This document shows, in pieces, positions 37,326 through 47,295 of a stretch of DNA of 58,071 bases. The DNA is taken from contig JAFEGP010000011.1 in assembly GCA_018239815.1 (NCBI GenBank), positions 1-58,071 of the forward strand, given 5' to 3'. Numbering within the stretch: the stretch's first letter is position 1; each line of letters starts with the position of its first letter. Made by a program: the position numbers and the translations under genes. A model generated the notes under the pieces. That model saw nothing but the letters and a program-made list of their open reading frames with translations, did not search any database and was not told the origin of the DNA. The DNA comes from Verrucomicrobiota bacterium. GTDB taxonomy: Bacteria; Chlamydiota; Chlamydiia; Chlamydiales; JAAKFR01.

Positions 37326-39161
37326 ATGCAAACACCAGATCAAACCCAAACGGGCAAGGTAAGAAGCCCAAATAAAATTAGAAATATCGCTATTATTGCC
37401 CACATTGACCATGGCAAGACCACAATGTTGGATGGATTGCTCAAGCAGTCTAATGTATTCCGAGAAAATCAAGTCGTTGAAGAACGTGTGATGGATTCTT
37501 ACGACCAGGAACGGGAACGTGGGATTACAATTTTTGCAAAACATACCTCCGTTGAGTACAAAGATTATAAAATTAACATTATCGATACGCCGGGACACGC
37601 TGACTTCTCCGGAGAAGTGGAACGTGTTTTAGGAATGGTGGATACGGTTCTTCTTATTGTGGATGCCAAAGAGGGTCCAATGCCTCAGACACGTTTTGTG
37701 TTGTCTAAATCCTTGAAAATGGGGCTATGTCCTATTGTTGTTTTGAATAAAATTGATCGACCTCATGCCAATCCAGAGCGTGTTTTAAATGCCACATTTG
37801 ATTTATTTGTTGAACTAGGTGCTAATGATCAGCAATTAGATTTTAAATATTGCTATGCGTCTGGTTTAAAAGGATATGCATATATTGATTTGGAGCGTCC
37901 TCAGCAGGATTTTCATGAGCTCTTTGATCTTATTCTATCTGTGCCTCCTCGTCTTGAAGGTCGTTTGGATCAGCCTTTCTTATTGCAAGCTTCTACAATT
38001 GGGTACGATGACTACGTTGGGCGTCAGGCTTGTGGACGTATTCTGCAAGGATCAGTACGTAAAGGAAAAACGTTATTGCACATCGATCGTGATGGCAAAC
38101 AAACTTCCGTATCGATTACTAGAATAGAAGGCCATCACGGTCTTGTTAAAGTAGAAATGGAAGAGGCTGGAGCTGGGGATATTGTTCTGTTATCAGGTAT
38201 TCCTGATGTGATGATCGGAGATACCATTTGTGATCCTCAAAATGTAAAAACCCTACCTCCTATCACGCTAGATGAACCCACTGTTGCAATTGAAATTTGG
38301 GTGAATAGTGGTCCTTTGGTTGGAAGAAGCGGCAAGCATGTCACACTCAATAAGATTAAAGATCGGTTGTTAAAAGAGAAAAGAGCCAATATTTCTTACC
38401 GTATCACTCCGTATGACGACAAAGTCACAGTGGCTGGACGAGGAGAGCTACATTTAGCCATCTTGCTTGAAGCGATGCGTCGTGAAGGGTTTGAGTTTTG
38501 CGTTTCTAAACCTCAAGTAATTTTAAAAGAAATTGAAGGCCAAAAGCACGAGCCTATCGATCGTGTGCATATTGAAGTGCCCGAAGAATTCTCAGGTCCT
38601 GTTATTGAGCATCTTTCTCGTAAACGAGGAGAAATGCAACATTTGAGTACCGATGTTCATGGAATCAGTCATATTGATTTTCTTATCCCAACGCGTGGAC
38701 TTATGGGATATCGCAATGAATTCCTAACAGTCACAAAAGGGCTGGGTATTTTAACTTCTATTTTTGAAGGGTATGGTCCGCATAAAGGAGATATCCCAGG
38801 TCGTCCTAGAGGTGTGCTCGTTTCCATGTGTAGTGGGAAGTCAAGCAGTTATGCTTTATTCTCTTTGCAAGAAAGAGGGGAGCTCTTTATCACAGCTGGT
38901 GATGAGGTTTATGAAGGGATGATTGTCGGAGAACATAACCGTGATAGTGATCTTTTAGTAAATCCAACTCGTGCCAAACAGCTTACAAACGTTCGAGCTG
39001 CTGGTAAGGATGAAAACTTGATCTTATCTCCACCGCGCCGTTTTGGCTTAGAAGAAGCCATTACGTATATCGAAGTGGATGAATGGATTGAGGCAACACC
39101 GGATACAATTCGTTTAAGAAAGATTATTCTTACAGAAGTTGAACGCAAAAAATCAAAATAG
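37326..39161 (+). CDS. typA: Ribosome-associated GTPase TypA/BipA
   Basis: A 611-residue translational GTPase with AHIDHGKTT (P-loop), [14 protein letters not shown] (switch I), [14 protein letters not shown] (switch II) and [11 protein letters not shown]-like domains II, III and V and the BipA-specific C-terminal domain (~480-611) follow. BipA binds the 70S ribosome under stress and helps 50S assembly at low temperature. It is preceded by only 38 bases after the lipoprotein gene and followed by a strong terminator shared with the convergent aroG. Confidence 0.97.
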   Translation: MQTPDQTQTGKVRSPNKIRNIAIIAHIDHGKTTMLDGLLKQSNVFRENQVVEERVMDSYDQERERGITIFAKHTSVEYKDYKINIIDTPGHADFSGEVERVLGMVDTVLLIVDAKEGPMPQTRFVLSKSLKMGLCPIVVLNKIDRPHANPERVLNATFDLFVELGANDQQLDFKYCYASGLKGYAYIDLERPQQDFHELFDLILSVPPRLEGRLDQPFLLQASTIGYDDYVGRQACGRILQGSVRKGKTLLHIDRDGKQTSVSITRIEGHHGLVKVEMEEAGAGDIVLLSGIPDVMIGDTICDPQNVKTLPPITLDEPTVAIEIWVNSGPLVGRSGKHVTLNKIKDRLLKEKRANISYRITPYDDKVTVAGRGELHLAILLEAMRREGFEFCVSKPQVILKEIEGQKHEPIDRVHIEVPEEFSGPVIEHLSRKRGEMQHLSTDVHGISHIDFLIPTRGLMGYRNEFLTVTKGLGILTSIFEGYGPHKGDIPGRPRGVLVSMCSGKSSSYALFSLQERGELFITAGDEVYEGMIVGEHNRDSDLLVNPTRAKQLTNVRAAGKDENLILSPPRRFGLEEAITYIEVDEWIEATPDTIRLRKIILTEVERKKSK

Positions 39162-39167
39162 ATAGTT

Positions 39168-39202
39168 GGAAAAAGAGATCTGGTCTACAGATCTCTTTTT
39201 CC
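39168..39202. terminator. Bidirectional terminator between typA and the DAHP synthase gene
   Basis: A perfect 14-bp stem, GGAAAAAGAGATCT (39168-39181) with AGATCTCTTTTTCC (39189-39202), has loop GGTCTAC. It is followed by ATTTTTAA on the plus strand and by AACTATC on the minus strand. It ends typA and probably stops aroG transcription from the other side. Confidence 0.92.
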
Positions 39203-39206
39203 ATTT

Positions 39207-40280
39207 TTAAACCATAATAGGTTCTGACACAGATATAGTTGGAAGCGCGTGATAGGCTTCTTGAATGAGTTCTTCTGTCATTTTCCAGCTTAAACAGGCA
39301 TCTGTCACAGAGACTCCCCATTTAAGATCAGAATGGATGGGTTGAGAGCCTTCTTCTAAAAAACTTTCAAGCATGCAAGCTACAAGATGAGAATTCCCTT
39401 GTAAACGCTGTTCAAGAACTGCTTGAAAAACCGCACTTTGTTTTAAATGTTGTTTTGAACTGTTCCCATGCGAACAATCGATCATCACCTGTGAGCAAAC
39501 GTCAGCTTGTTGGCATTTTTGCACAGCTTGTGCAAGATCCTCTGGGAAATAATTAGGCCTTTGCTCACTGCCTCTTAGGATAATATGACATGTGGTATTG
39601 CCCTTTGTGACATGAGGTACCAGTTGTCCGTGAGCATCTAACCCAAGAAAGACGTGGCTTTGCGAAGCTGTTAGGCTTCCTTGGACTGCAATATCTAAAT
39701 TGCCATCAATACTATTTTTAAAACCCATGGCAAAAGGTAACCCTGAAGCAAATTGACGGTGGGGCGGTGAGGCGCTTGTGCGAGCTCCGATACAACCCCA
39801 GCTTAGAAAATCGGCATAAAAAGGAGCAGTAGCAGGCTCAAGTAACTCAGCGCCTAGAGGAAGTCTCCATTTTGTTAAAGATGAAAATAACTGTCTTGTT
39901 TGGAGAGCTCCTGTTTCGATAGCATAAGAACCATCTAAATAAGGATCATAAAAAAATCCCTTCCATCCTAAAGAAGTGCGGGGTTTTTCTACATAAGCAC
40001 GCATAACAATAAAAATTTTATCTTTAACATCTTCAGATAATTGTTTTAAGCGTCGACCATATTCTAAAGTGGCTTCAATATCGTGAATTGAACAGGGACC
40101 CACTAGTAAAAGTAGACGAGAGTCTCTTTTTTTAAAGATATTTTTGATTGTTTTTCTGCTTTGCGTAATAAAAATTTGATCTTCGTTAGTTTGAATGATC
40201 TTTTGTTTCAAAGACAGAGGAGTGACGAAGGGAGCAGCTGTATTATGAGAAATCATGATAGATGAGTGGCAACTTAGCAT
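39207..40280 (-). CDS. aroG: 3-deoxy-7-phosphoheptulonate (DAHP) synthase, class I
   Basis: A 357-residue class Ia (AroFGH-type) DAHP synthase, first step of the shikimate pathway (phosphoenolpyruvate plus erythrose 4-phosphate). Motifs include LLLVGPCSIHD, RAYVEKPRTSLGWKGFFYDP, GARTSASPPHRQFASGLPFA, GFKNSIDGNLDIA, the metal-binding VMIDCSHGNSSKQH, and the C-terminal SVTDACLSW. The start is uncertain: I chose ATG 40280 (weak AGAAAG), which gives the E. coli-like length; ATG 40256 or GTG 40343 are alternatives. It is the only shikimate gene here. Confidence 0.93.
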   Translation of the reverse strand: MLSCHSSIMISHNTAAPFVTPLSLKQKIIQTNEDQIFITQSRKTIKNIFKKRDSRLLLLVGPCSIHDIEATLEYGRRLKQLSEDVKDKIFIVMRAYVEKPRTSLGWKGFFYDPYLDGSYAIETGALQTRQLFSSLTKWRLPLGAELLEPATAPFYADFLSWGCIGARTSASPPHRQFASGLPFAMGFKNSIDGNLDIAVQGSLTASQSHVFLGLDAHGQLVPHVTKGNTTCHIILRGSEQRPNYFPEDLAQAVQKCQQADVCSQVMIDCSHGNSSKQHLKQSAVFQAVLEQRLQGNSHLVACMLESFLEEGSQPIHSDLKWGVSVTDACLSWKMTEELIQEAYHALPTISVSEPIMV

Positions 40281-40347
40281 ATTGCCGACTTTCTGAAAAC
40301 GACCTTGACCCCTCATAGAGATCCATGATAAAATTTCCCCCACACTT

Positions 40348-41703
40348 ATGGATTGGATTACTTTTTTTCAAAAACTTGATATGTGGATTTGGCAACCCCT
40401 ATTTGTTGTCTTAGTTGCTATTGGACTTTATTTAACCTGGCAATTACGGGGTTTGCAATTTCGGCATATGGGCTATAGTCTGAAACTTGCTTTCAGTCGC
40501 CAGTCTTCGCAAGGGGCTGGGGATATTTCAAATTTTCAAGCTTTAACAACAGCATTAGCAGCAACAATTGGTATTGGCAACATAGCAGGTATTGCTACAG
40601 CTATTACTATGGGGGGATTAGGGGCATTATTTTGGCTCTGGGTGACCTCATTAATTGGCATGGCCATTAAGTATGCGGAAGCTGTTTTAGCGATTCGTTA
40701 CCGTACTGTGGATGCAAAAGGTGAGATGGCAGGCGGACCTATGTACTATTTGCGCAATGGTCTGGGTTGGAAAAAAATGGCTTTTTGCTTTGCTTTATTC
40801 GGAGCTTTGACAACGATTGCAACAGGCAACATCGTACAATCTAATTCTATTGCTTTGGCAATTTCTGGTTATTTTTCTGTTCCTCATTGGATCATAGGAT
40901 TTGTTTTAGCTGTCTGTACAGGCGCTGTGCTAATAGGTGGAATTAAGTGGATAGGTAAAGTTACAGCTTATTTTGTGCCCTTTATGGGAATAGTTTATCT
41001 TGGAGGCTGTATCATTGTTTTAGCATTACGTTTTGCTGAAATTCCTCATGCCCTAAGTTCTATTTTTGTCAGTGCTTTTACAGGTCAAGCTGCTGTGGGT
41101 GGTTTTGTAGGATCTACGATGTTATTAGCTATGCAAATGGGATTAGCACGTGGTGTCTTTTCAAATGAATCTGGGTTAGGAAGTGCTCCGATTGCAGCTG
41201 CTGCTGCTAAAACTAATTATGCTTCACATCAAGCGTTGATTAGTATGGCAGGAGCCTTAATGTCGACGATTGTCTGTACTTTTACTGGTCTTGCATTGGC
41301 CGTGTGTCATGTGATTGGAGAAGTAGATGGAGAAGGAAAACTCTTAAATGGTGCTATGATGACAGTCGTAGCTTTTGAGCGTACTTTCCCATTTGGTGGA
41401 TTGTTGGTGATTTTTAGCTGCATCCTCTTCGGGTTATCAACCATTATTGGTTGGGCTTATTATGGAGAAAAATGTTGTGAATACTTGCTTGGTGCACGCT
41501 CAGTTCGATTTTATCGTATTCTGTTTACGCTTTCTGTTTGGTTAGGAGTCGCAGTGCCTTTGGAAATCGTATGGCCTTTAGCAGATATTGCTAACGCGTT
41601 AATGGCTCTACCCAATCTTCTGGGTGTACTGGCTTTAACAGGAGTGGTCTGTCATGAAACAAAAGTGTTTTTGCAGTCAGCTAAACAGGTTCCAACTCTT
41701 TAA
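40348..41703 (+). CDS. AGCS family sodium:alanine/glycine symporter
   Basis: A 451-residue inner-membrane transporter with about eleven spans. The AGCS signature is clear: ATIGIGNIAGIATAITMGGL, then GALFWLWVTSLIGMAIKYAE, GGPMYYLRNGLG and MGLARGVFSNESGLGSAPIA. The family imports alanine, glycine or related amino acids with Na+. It is divergent from the DAHP synthase gene. No ribosome binding site stands out before the ATG. Confidence 0.93.
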   Translation: MDWITFFQKLDMWIWQPLFVVLVAIGLYLTWQLRGLQFRHMGYSLKLAFSRQSSQGAGDISNFQALTTALAATIGIGNIAGIATAITMGGLGALFWLWVTSLIGMAIKYAEAVLAIRYRTVDAKGEMAGGPMYYLRNGLGWKKMAFCFALFGALTTIATGNIVQSNSIALAISGYFSVPHWIIGFVLAVCTGAVLIGGIKWIGKVTAYFVPFMGIVYLGGCIIVLALRFAEIPHALSSIFVSAFTGQAAVGGFVGSTMLLAMQMGLARGVFSNESGLGSAPIAAAAAKTNYASHQALISMAGALMSTIVCTFTGLALAVCHVIGEVDGEGKLLNGAMMTVVAFERTFPFGGLLVIFSCILFGLSTIIGWAYYGEKCCEYLLGARSVRFYRILFTLSVWLGVAVPLEIVWPLADIANALMALPNLLGVLALTGVVCHETKVFLQSAKQVPTL

Positions 41704-42149
41704 TATTTAGAGTGAATATATCCTCTTTGCAGGCGCTTTCTTAGGATTTTTGTGCTGTAAAAATCTGTTGTTCGTTTTCTTTTTATCAAAACTTGGTTTC
41801 AAGAAAATCCCGGTCTGTAAAATCTTCAGTCTGCTATGCTGTTTTTCATATGATTTTAAAAAATATGGTCTGGTAGGAAAAACCTTTTTCTTTCTTACAA
41901 GATGTTGTGGGCGATGTTATTGGCTTTTTTGACACGCATAAAAATGACATAGTGCCACCATCTTGCTTATCAAATTGATCACAGTTTATTCGTGTTGCAA
42001 TAACACGATATTGATAGTTTTTTTTCTTGTTATACGCTCATTGTTTAAAAAATTAATCTAAATATTAATTTTTTTGTTTTTGAATTTGTTGAATAGTATT
42101 ATTTGTTTATATATAAACTTCCCCCTTAGGACCCAATTAGGAGATGGAT
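41704..42149. promoter_or_regulatory. AT-rich 446-base intergenic region with a candidate promoter and palindrome
   Basis: There is no credible gene; a 60-codon frame at 41750-41932 is Phe/Cys-rich with no initiation signal. The right part is very AT-rich. A candidate promoter TTGTTG (42086-42091), 16 bases, TATATA (42108-42113) precedes the small gene at 42150. The -10 lies inside the perfect 14-bp palindrome GTTTATATATAAAC (42105-42118), which could also be an operator. Confidence 0.4.
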
Positions 42150-42545
42150 ATGGAGACTTCTTTAGCACTACTTCAACGGAATCGGTTATATACAGGGACT
42201 ATGTGGGTGGTGAGTTCGATTGAGCATGCAACACAGAGAATTGAATCCGTTGCTAACTATGCATTTGTAAGCTTAAGAGATTTAGCAATGATGCTTCGTG
42301 CGTTTGTTATAGGAAGAGGATATATACCGTTAAGAGGGGCTGTTATAACGGCACGTGTAGTGGTTGTTGCTCCCTTTAATTACTTTTCTCGGTTTGTTCA
42401 GTTAAATATTGAAACTGAAGTGTTAGCTCCTGTTCCTTCGGAAGACTGGAGATTAGAAGGGTATGTTGAGGGCAGTGTTATGGAATATTTAAGTTTTGGA
42501 GTGTTTTCTCAATACAGCATGGCAGGCCAAGGATTGTCTTTTTAG
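42150..42545 (+). CDS. Small hypothetical protein with its own promoter-like region
   Basis: A 131-residue protein with no recognised family. It has a polar N-terminal helix (ALLQRNRLYTGTMWVV), an amphipathic hydrophobic central region (AMMLRAFVIG, AVITARVVVVAPFNYFSRF) too broken for a sure transmembrane call, and an acidic end. ATG 42150 is chosen because AGGAG (42139-42143) sits 6 bases upstream; ATG 42144 would be too close. It has a long AT-rich upstream region, which fits horizontally acquired or tightly regulated effector-like genes, but this is speculative. Confidence 0.55.
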   Translation: METSLALLQRNRLYTGTMWVVSSIEHATQRIESVANYAFVSLRDLAMMLRAFVIGRGYIPLRGAVITARVVVVAPFNYFSRFVQLNIETEVLAPVPSEDWRLEGYVEGSVMEYLSFGVFSQYSMAGQGLSF

Positions 42546-42572
42546 TAAATAGAAAATTTTTATTGTTTTTAG

Positions 42573-42608
42573 CCTTGCATCTCGCTCTTTCAGAGGCAAG
42601 ATGTAAGG
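42573..42608. terminator. Hairpin between convergent genes
   Basis: CCTTGCATCT (42573-42582) pairs with AGATGTAAGG (42599-42608), a 10-bp stem with one G-T pair and a 16-base loop. On the minus strand it is followed by CTAAAAACAAT and on the plus strand by no T-run. It is a plausible but weak terminator for the methyltransferase/valS operon. Confidence 0.4.
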
Positions 42609-42639
42609 TCCAATTTCCTTCCTATTCAGATAAGAGAAA

Positions 42640-43305
42640 TCATCTGACTATAGAAATACCTAAAGCGTCCATGCGCCCCTGAGAGCCTACAACCGTTGTG
42701 GATAAAATAGATTCCAGCTGAGGGTGAGAAGCTAGATCTTGGTTGAATTGATAAATGCCATGAGCTTCGATATTCTCTGGAGTGCCAATATTGTCTCCTT
42801 TAGGAATGAGATTGTCACTCAGGATAAGAGTCCCAGATCTAGATAGCTTGACAGCTAGCTGTAGATAAAGGGGATAGTTTTCTTTGTCTGCATCAATAAA
42901 AATCAAATCGAAACATTCGCTTTGTTGAATCATCTTCTCCATAAGATTCTGTGCTAATCCTTCTTGAACCTCAATAAGATGGTCTAAGGCAGCTAAAAGA
43001 AAATTTTCCCGTGCTAGTTGAGCGTGTTGAGTATTGTGTTCTAAAGAAATAAGACGTCCAGTTGGAGGTAGAGCTCGAGCTAACCAAATTGTGCTGTATC
43101 CTGCTAAAGTACCAATTTCTAAGATTTTCTGTGGCTGTTGAATTTTTGCTAAACAATACAGTAGCTTTCCAACAGTCGAAGGGACTTCAATAGCTGGCAA
43201 GCCAGTTTGTTGAGCGCGTTTTTTAACGCGACGTAAGACGTCGTCCTCTTCAACAAAAAAATCTGTGATGTAATTTTTAATAGAACTGGCACGTATAGTC
43301 GTCAT
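42640..43305 (-). CDS. SAM-dependent O-methyltransferase (Methyltransf_3 family)
   Basis: A 221-residue class I methyltransferase of the catechol/caffeoyl-CoA type. Motif I is KILEIGTLAGYSTIWLARAL (~64-83), the acidic ribose-binding strand is LISLEHN (~91-97), and FIDADKENYPLYL with LILSDNLIPKGD carries the metal-binding Asp/Asn residues of the family. The natural substrate is unknown. It starts 8 bases after valS on the same strand and is probably co-transcribed. Confidence 0.9.
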   Translation of the reverse strand: MTTIRASSIKNYITDFFVEEDDVLRRVKKRAQQTGLPAIEVPSTVGKLLYCLAKIQQPQKILEIGTLAGYSTIWLARALPPTGRLISLEHNTQHAQLARENFLLAALDHLIEVQEGLAQNLMEKMIQQSECFDLIFIDADKENYPLYLQLAVKLSRSGTLILSDNLIPKGDNIGTPENIEAHGIYQFNQDLASHPQLESILSTTVVGSQGRMDALGISIVR

Positions 43306-43313
43306 GAAGTCTC

Positions 43314-46097
43314 TTAGTTCAGGCGATGATTAATAGCTTCCAATTCTTTGAGCATGGTTGCGTGTTCAGCCTGTTTTTTACAGATCAGCTCAGGCTTTGC
43401 CTTAGCTAGAAAATCTTGATTTGAGAGCAATTGATGGATGTGTTGAATAGCCTGTTCTAGTTGAGCCTTCTGCTTAGATAAACGATTGAGTTCTTGTTCT
43501 GCCAGCTCTGGGGGAAGAGGAAGATAGATCTGTAGATCTTCTACAACTGCTGTTGCTCCAAAAGTTAAATGAGGAGGTTGTGCTACACAGTGAACCTGAG
43601 CAAGACGTATTAAAGCACGTAAAAGCTGAACTTGTTCTGCAGGGAAAGGACCAACTAAATAGAGATCCGTAGCAACATGAGGAGGGATTTTCATCTCACC
43701 TCGGATGTTGCGAATCGCATAGATGACTTGCTCTAGTTTAGCAAATTGAGCGTTAATAGAGTCCTGGATGTCTTCTTGACAGACAACTTTAGGGTAAGGA
43801 GCACACGCACAGGCTTGTGATAATAAGGCTTGCTGAACTTCACAAAGATAAGGGTTAGAGCTTAGTTGTCCCTCTGCAAAACGTGCTTTAATGAGTTGGA
43901 AGAGCTCTTCAGTAATAAAAGGAGCTAAGGGGTGAAGAAGTCTTACCATATTGACTAAGACAATCAGAAGGATCTTTTGTTTGATCTTTTTGTGTTCTAG
44001 CTGTGTGCCATACAGAGTAGGTTTGGAAAATTCTACATAATAAGCGCAGAACTCTTTCCAAAAAAAGTTATAAGCTTGCTCAGCAGCCTGATCAAACTGG
44101 AAATTTTCAAGTGCTCGGCGGACGGCTTGAATAACACTACCTAGGCTTGATAAAATCCAGCGATCTTCTAGCTGGAACTGTTGATGATCTAAATGTTGGA
44201 GATCTTCAGAAGTTAGTCCATCTAAGTTCATCAGCACAAAACGTGCTCCATTCCAGATTTTATTGGCAAAATTCTTAAATTCTTCAAAACGTCGGCGATC
44301 TAAGTCAATCTGAGGTGTTTGATTAGCAATTGAACAAAGAGCCATACGTACAGCATCTGTTCCATAATCTTCAATGAGCTCTAAGGGATCAATCACATTA
44401 CCCTTTGACTTAGAAAGCTTTTCCCATTTGGATTGCACTCCCTTAGCAAGAGGAGTTCCTAGATCATAAGAACGCTTTTCTTCCCCTGTGACATAGATAA
44501 TCCCTCCACCTGGACGCTCTCTCCAATACGAACATCCATAAATTAAACCATGCAGAAAGGTCTTTTGAAAGGGAACTTGGCCCGTGGCATACTCTGCCAT
44601 TAAGATCATGCGAGCAACCCAAAAAAATAAAATATCATGACCTGTTACAAGGATGCTTGTAGGATAAAATTTCTTAAAGTCTGCAGTTGAATCGGGCCAT
44701 CCTAATGTACTCAGAGGCCAAAGAGCAGAAGAAAACCAGGTGTCTAGGACATCAGGATCTTGTTCCCATTGTTCAGGATGAGCTTTAACTTCAGGTGGTA
44801 GCCCTTCACCATCATAACAGATGAGACGTTGAGGATCTTTAACATGGTGCCAAACAGGAATGCGATGTCCCCACCATAATTGGCGACTAATACACCAATC
44901 TCTCAAATGATCAATCCAATGGAAATAGGTGTTCTGCCAGCTTTCTGGTACAAGCTGCACTTTTTTTTCTTTGACAGCTTGCTGCAGAGGGTGAATAAAA
45001 GGTTCCATTTTTACAAACCATTGCTTAGACAGCATAGGTTCAATGACAGCTTTAGAACGATAAGACACTCCTACGCGAAGAGTATGACGGGTACATTTTA
45101 CAAGATGACCGGTTTCTTGTAGGTGCTTAACAACCGCTTGCCGAGCATCTTCTCTACTCATTCCAGCAAAGGGTCCTGCTTGCTCATTAAGATAACCGTT
45201 AGGATGCATGACGTTGATCATGGGAAGCTGATGTTGCAGGCCCATCTTATAGTCATTAGGATCATGCGCGGGCGTGACTTTCACAGCACCAGTTCCAAAT
45301 TCTGGATCTACAAAGGCATCAGCAATAATAGGGAGCTTTCTATTTAAGATAGGTAAGATTGCATATTTGCCAATCAAGGACTGGTAACGAGGGTCTTTAG
45401 CAGAAACTGCAATGGCAGTATCTCCAAACATGGTTTCAGGACGAGTTGTTGCAATGTGGATGTGACCTGCACCGTCTTCCAAAGGATAACTCAATGTCCA
45501 TAGGAAGCCTTCTCTCTCTTCATACTCTACTTCATCGTCTGCTAAGGCTGTTTGAGTGACTGGATCCCAGTTAACTAAATAATCACCTTGATAGATAAGG
45601 CCTGCGTCGAAAAGTTTCTTAAACATTGTGCGCACGGCACGGTTGCAATCCTCATCCATGGTAAAATGTTGCCTAGAGAAGTCGCAAGAGCAGCCCAAAC
45701 GTTTAATCTGATGGAGGATGACTTTTTCGCTTTTTTCTTTCCATGCCCAAACATGCTCTAGAAATTCTTCACGAGGCATGTCACTGCGTCGTTTTCCCAG
45801 AGTTTCCATCAGATGTCTTTCTACAACAGTTTGTGTTGCAATACCAGCATGGTCAGTGCCAGGCACCCACAGCGCTTCAAAACCATCCATGCGTTTAAAG
45901 CGAACCATGACATCTTGTAACGTATTGACAAGAGCATGTCCCATATGGAGAACACCCGTGACATTGGGGGGAGGAATAACTAAAGAAAAAGGAGGCTTAT
46001 TAGATTGAGAATTGGCTTTAAATAGAGCCAGTTGCTCCCAAAAAGCGCTCCATTTATTTTCAGTTATTTTAGGATCATAAGCTTTATCTTGAGACAT
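43314..46097 (-). CDS. valS: Valyl-tRNA synthetase
   Basis: A 927-residue class I synthetase. The HIGH-type motif is LHMGHAL, GTDHAGIATQ marks the catalytic core, an editing (CP1) domain carries TTRPETMFGDTAIAV, and KLSKSKGNVIDP is the KMSKS loop. An anticodon-binding domain and a C-terminal coiled coil (LAEQELNRLSKQKAQLEQAI) follow. It charges tRNA-Val. In Chlamydia, as I recall, valS sits just past the atpK-linked small gene; here typA, aroG, the AGCS transporter and two small genes intervene. Confidence 0.98.
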   Translation of the reverse strand: MSQDKAYDPKITENKWSAFWEQLALFKANSQSNKPPFSLVIPPPNVTGVLHMGHALVNTLQDVMVRFKRMDGFEALWVPGTDHAGIATQTVVERHLMETLGKRRSDMPREEFLEHVWAWKEKSEKVILHQIKRLGCSCDFSRQHFTMDEDCNRAVRTMFKKLFDAGLIYQGDYLVNWDPVTQTALADDEVEYEEREGFLWTLSYPLEDGAGHIHIATTRPETMFGDTAIAVSAKDPRYQSLIGKYAILPILNRKLPIIADAFVDPEFGTGAVKVTPAHDPNDYKMGLQHQLPMINVMHPNGYLNEQAGPFAGMSREDARQAVVKHLQETGHLVKCTRHTLRVGVSYRSKAVIEPMLSKQWFVKMEPFIHPLQQAVKEKKVQLVPESWQNTYFHWIDHLRDWCISRQLWWGHRIPVWHHVKDPQRLICYDGEGLPPEVKAHPEQWEQDPDVLDTWFSSALWPLSTLGWPDSTADFKKFYPTSILVTGHDILFFWVARMILMAEYATGQVPFQKTFLHGLIYGCSYWRERPGGGIIYVTGEEKRSYDLGTPLAKGVQSKWEKLSKSKGNVIDPLELIEDYGTDAVRMALCSIANQTPQIDLDRRRFEEFKNFANKIWNGARFVLMNLDGLTSEDLQHLDHQQFQLEDRWILSSLGSVIQAVRRALENFQFDQAAEQAYNFFWKEFCAYYVEFSKPTLYGTQLEHKKIKQKILLIVLVNMVRLLHPLAPFITEELFQLIKARFAEGQLSSNPYLCEVQQALLSQACACAPYPKVVCQEDIQDSINAQFAKLEQVIYAIRNIRGEMKIPPHVATDLYLVGPFPAEQVQLLRALIRLAQVHCVAQPPHLTFGATAVVEDLQIYLPLPPELAEQELNRLSKQKAQLEQAIQHIHQLLSNQDFLAKAKPELICKKQAEHATMLKELEAINHRLN

Positions 46098-46346
46098 GGG
46101 AAGTTAGGATAGAAGAAGGGATCTTTTTGAGCAATGAGACGACACAAAGAAGCTATAGTTTCTAAGAAAGTTCATATGCAGCTAGACTTAAGAAAGATAA
46201 TTGACTATTATACAACGGCTTGAGTTTTTTTATTTTACAAAAATAAAAATCTATCTTTCTAAAGAATTAGGATTTAAAAAATAAATATTTGATAAAACAC
46301 GATCTTTTTTGAAAGAGCAACGATAAGATTTCGGTGAGAATAAAAC

Positions 46347-47295
46347 ATGTTACAGGGAATTATATACGCTTTAACGGCCTGTCTAATTTGGGGATTAATC
46401 TTTGTTGTCCCTCAGTTTATGACAGGGTTTTCTGCCATTGAAGTTGCTTTTGGAAGATACATTGTTTATAGCGCAATTTCTTTAGTTTTCTTTTCAAAGT
46501 CCTTTTTGCAAAAAAGATGTCGCTATCCTAGTTGGGTATGGAAAAAAGCCTTAGTTTTTTCTTTAGCAAGCACCATGGGTTATTACACATTTCTTGTGTT
46601 ATCTTTGAGATATGCTTCTGCGGCAATTACTGCTTTAATTTTAGGAGTAAGTCCTTATCGTCATTGCTTTATATGGTAACTGGAAGCAGAAAGAAATTGC
46701 GTTTAGAAGTTTAATTTTTCCTTCTTTGCTGATTTTGTTAGGGCTTGTGATTATTAACGTACCTCATTTAAGAGCGCATGAGGCTCCTTCTTCTTATTTA
46801 TTGGGTTTGATTTTTAGCGTATGTGCTTTGATACTGTGGTGTTGGTATGTCGTAGCCAATGCAAGGTTTTTATGCCAGCATACGTCTATAAAACCTGATG
46901 AGTGGTCGACTCTGATAGGGATGTCTTCGTTGATTTGGGTGGTTGTATTTGTGATTTTAACAAGCTTGTTCTTTGGTCAATTGCTTCATACGGATAAATA
47001 TTTTGTTTGGAGTGAAGAGCTTAAAAGGTTTTGGATGGGCAGTGCTATTTTAGGACTGCTTTGCTCTTGGCTAGGAGCATTTTTGTGGAATCAGGCAAGC
47101 TTGCGCTTGCCCATTTCTTTTGCGGGTCAGCTTACTATCTTTGAGACAATTTTTGGTGTCATTTTTGTGTACTGCATTCACCGACAACTACCATCTTTTT
47201 TGGAAAGCTTGGGTATGGCTGTCTTGTTGTCTGCTATTGTGTACGGAATTAGGCTGTTTTCTAAGTCATCCACGGCAACAAGTCCCACTCATTAA
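46347..47295 (+). pseudogene. EamA/DMT-family transporter interrupted by a +1 frameshift
   Basis: Two overlapping-frame pieces encode one EamA-type 10-helix transporter. The first (46347-46679) gives TM1-4, from LQGIIYALTACLIWGLIFVV to ITALILGVSP, then runs into a stop. The second frame (from ~46657 to 47295) resumes with VIALYGNW and LLILLGLVIINVPHL and completes the protein. Removing one T in AGTCCTTATCGTC (46651-46663) joins them as ...GVSP-IVIALYGNW..., 315 residues, a full-length DMT protein. The site is not a homopolymer. It is either a recent pseudogene or an assembly error; the rest of the gene is intact. Substrate unknown. Confidence 0.75.

Noticed and set aside
41750-41932. 60-codon frame in the AT-rich gap
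   Set aside because: Phe/Cys/Lys-rich chance composition of an AT-rich region, with no ribosome binding site.
46201-46235. TATAAT-like box on the minus strand upstream of valS
   Set aside because: No acceptable -35 at a suitable distance; the region is so AT-rich that such boxes arise by chance.
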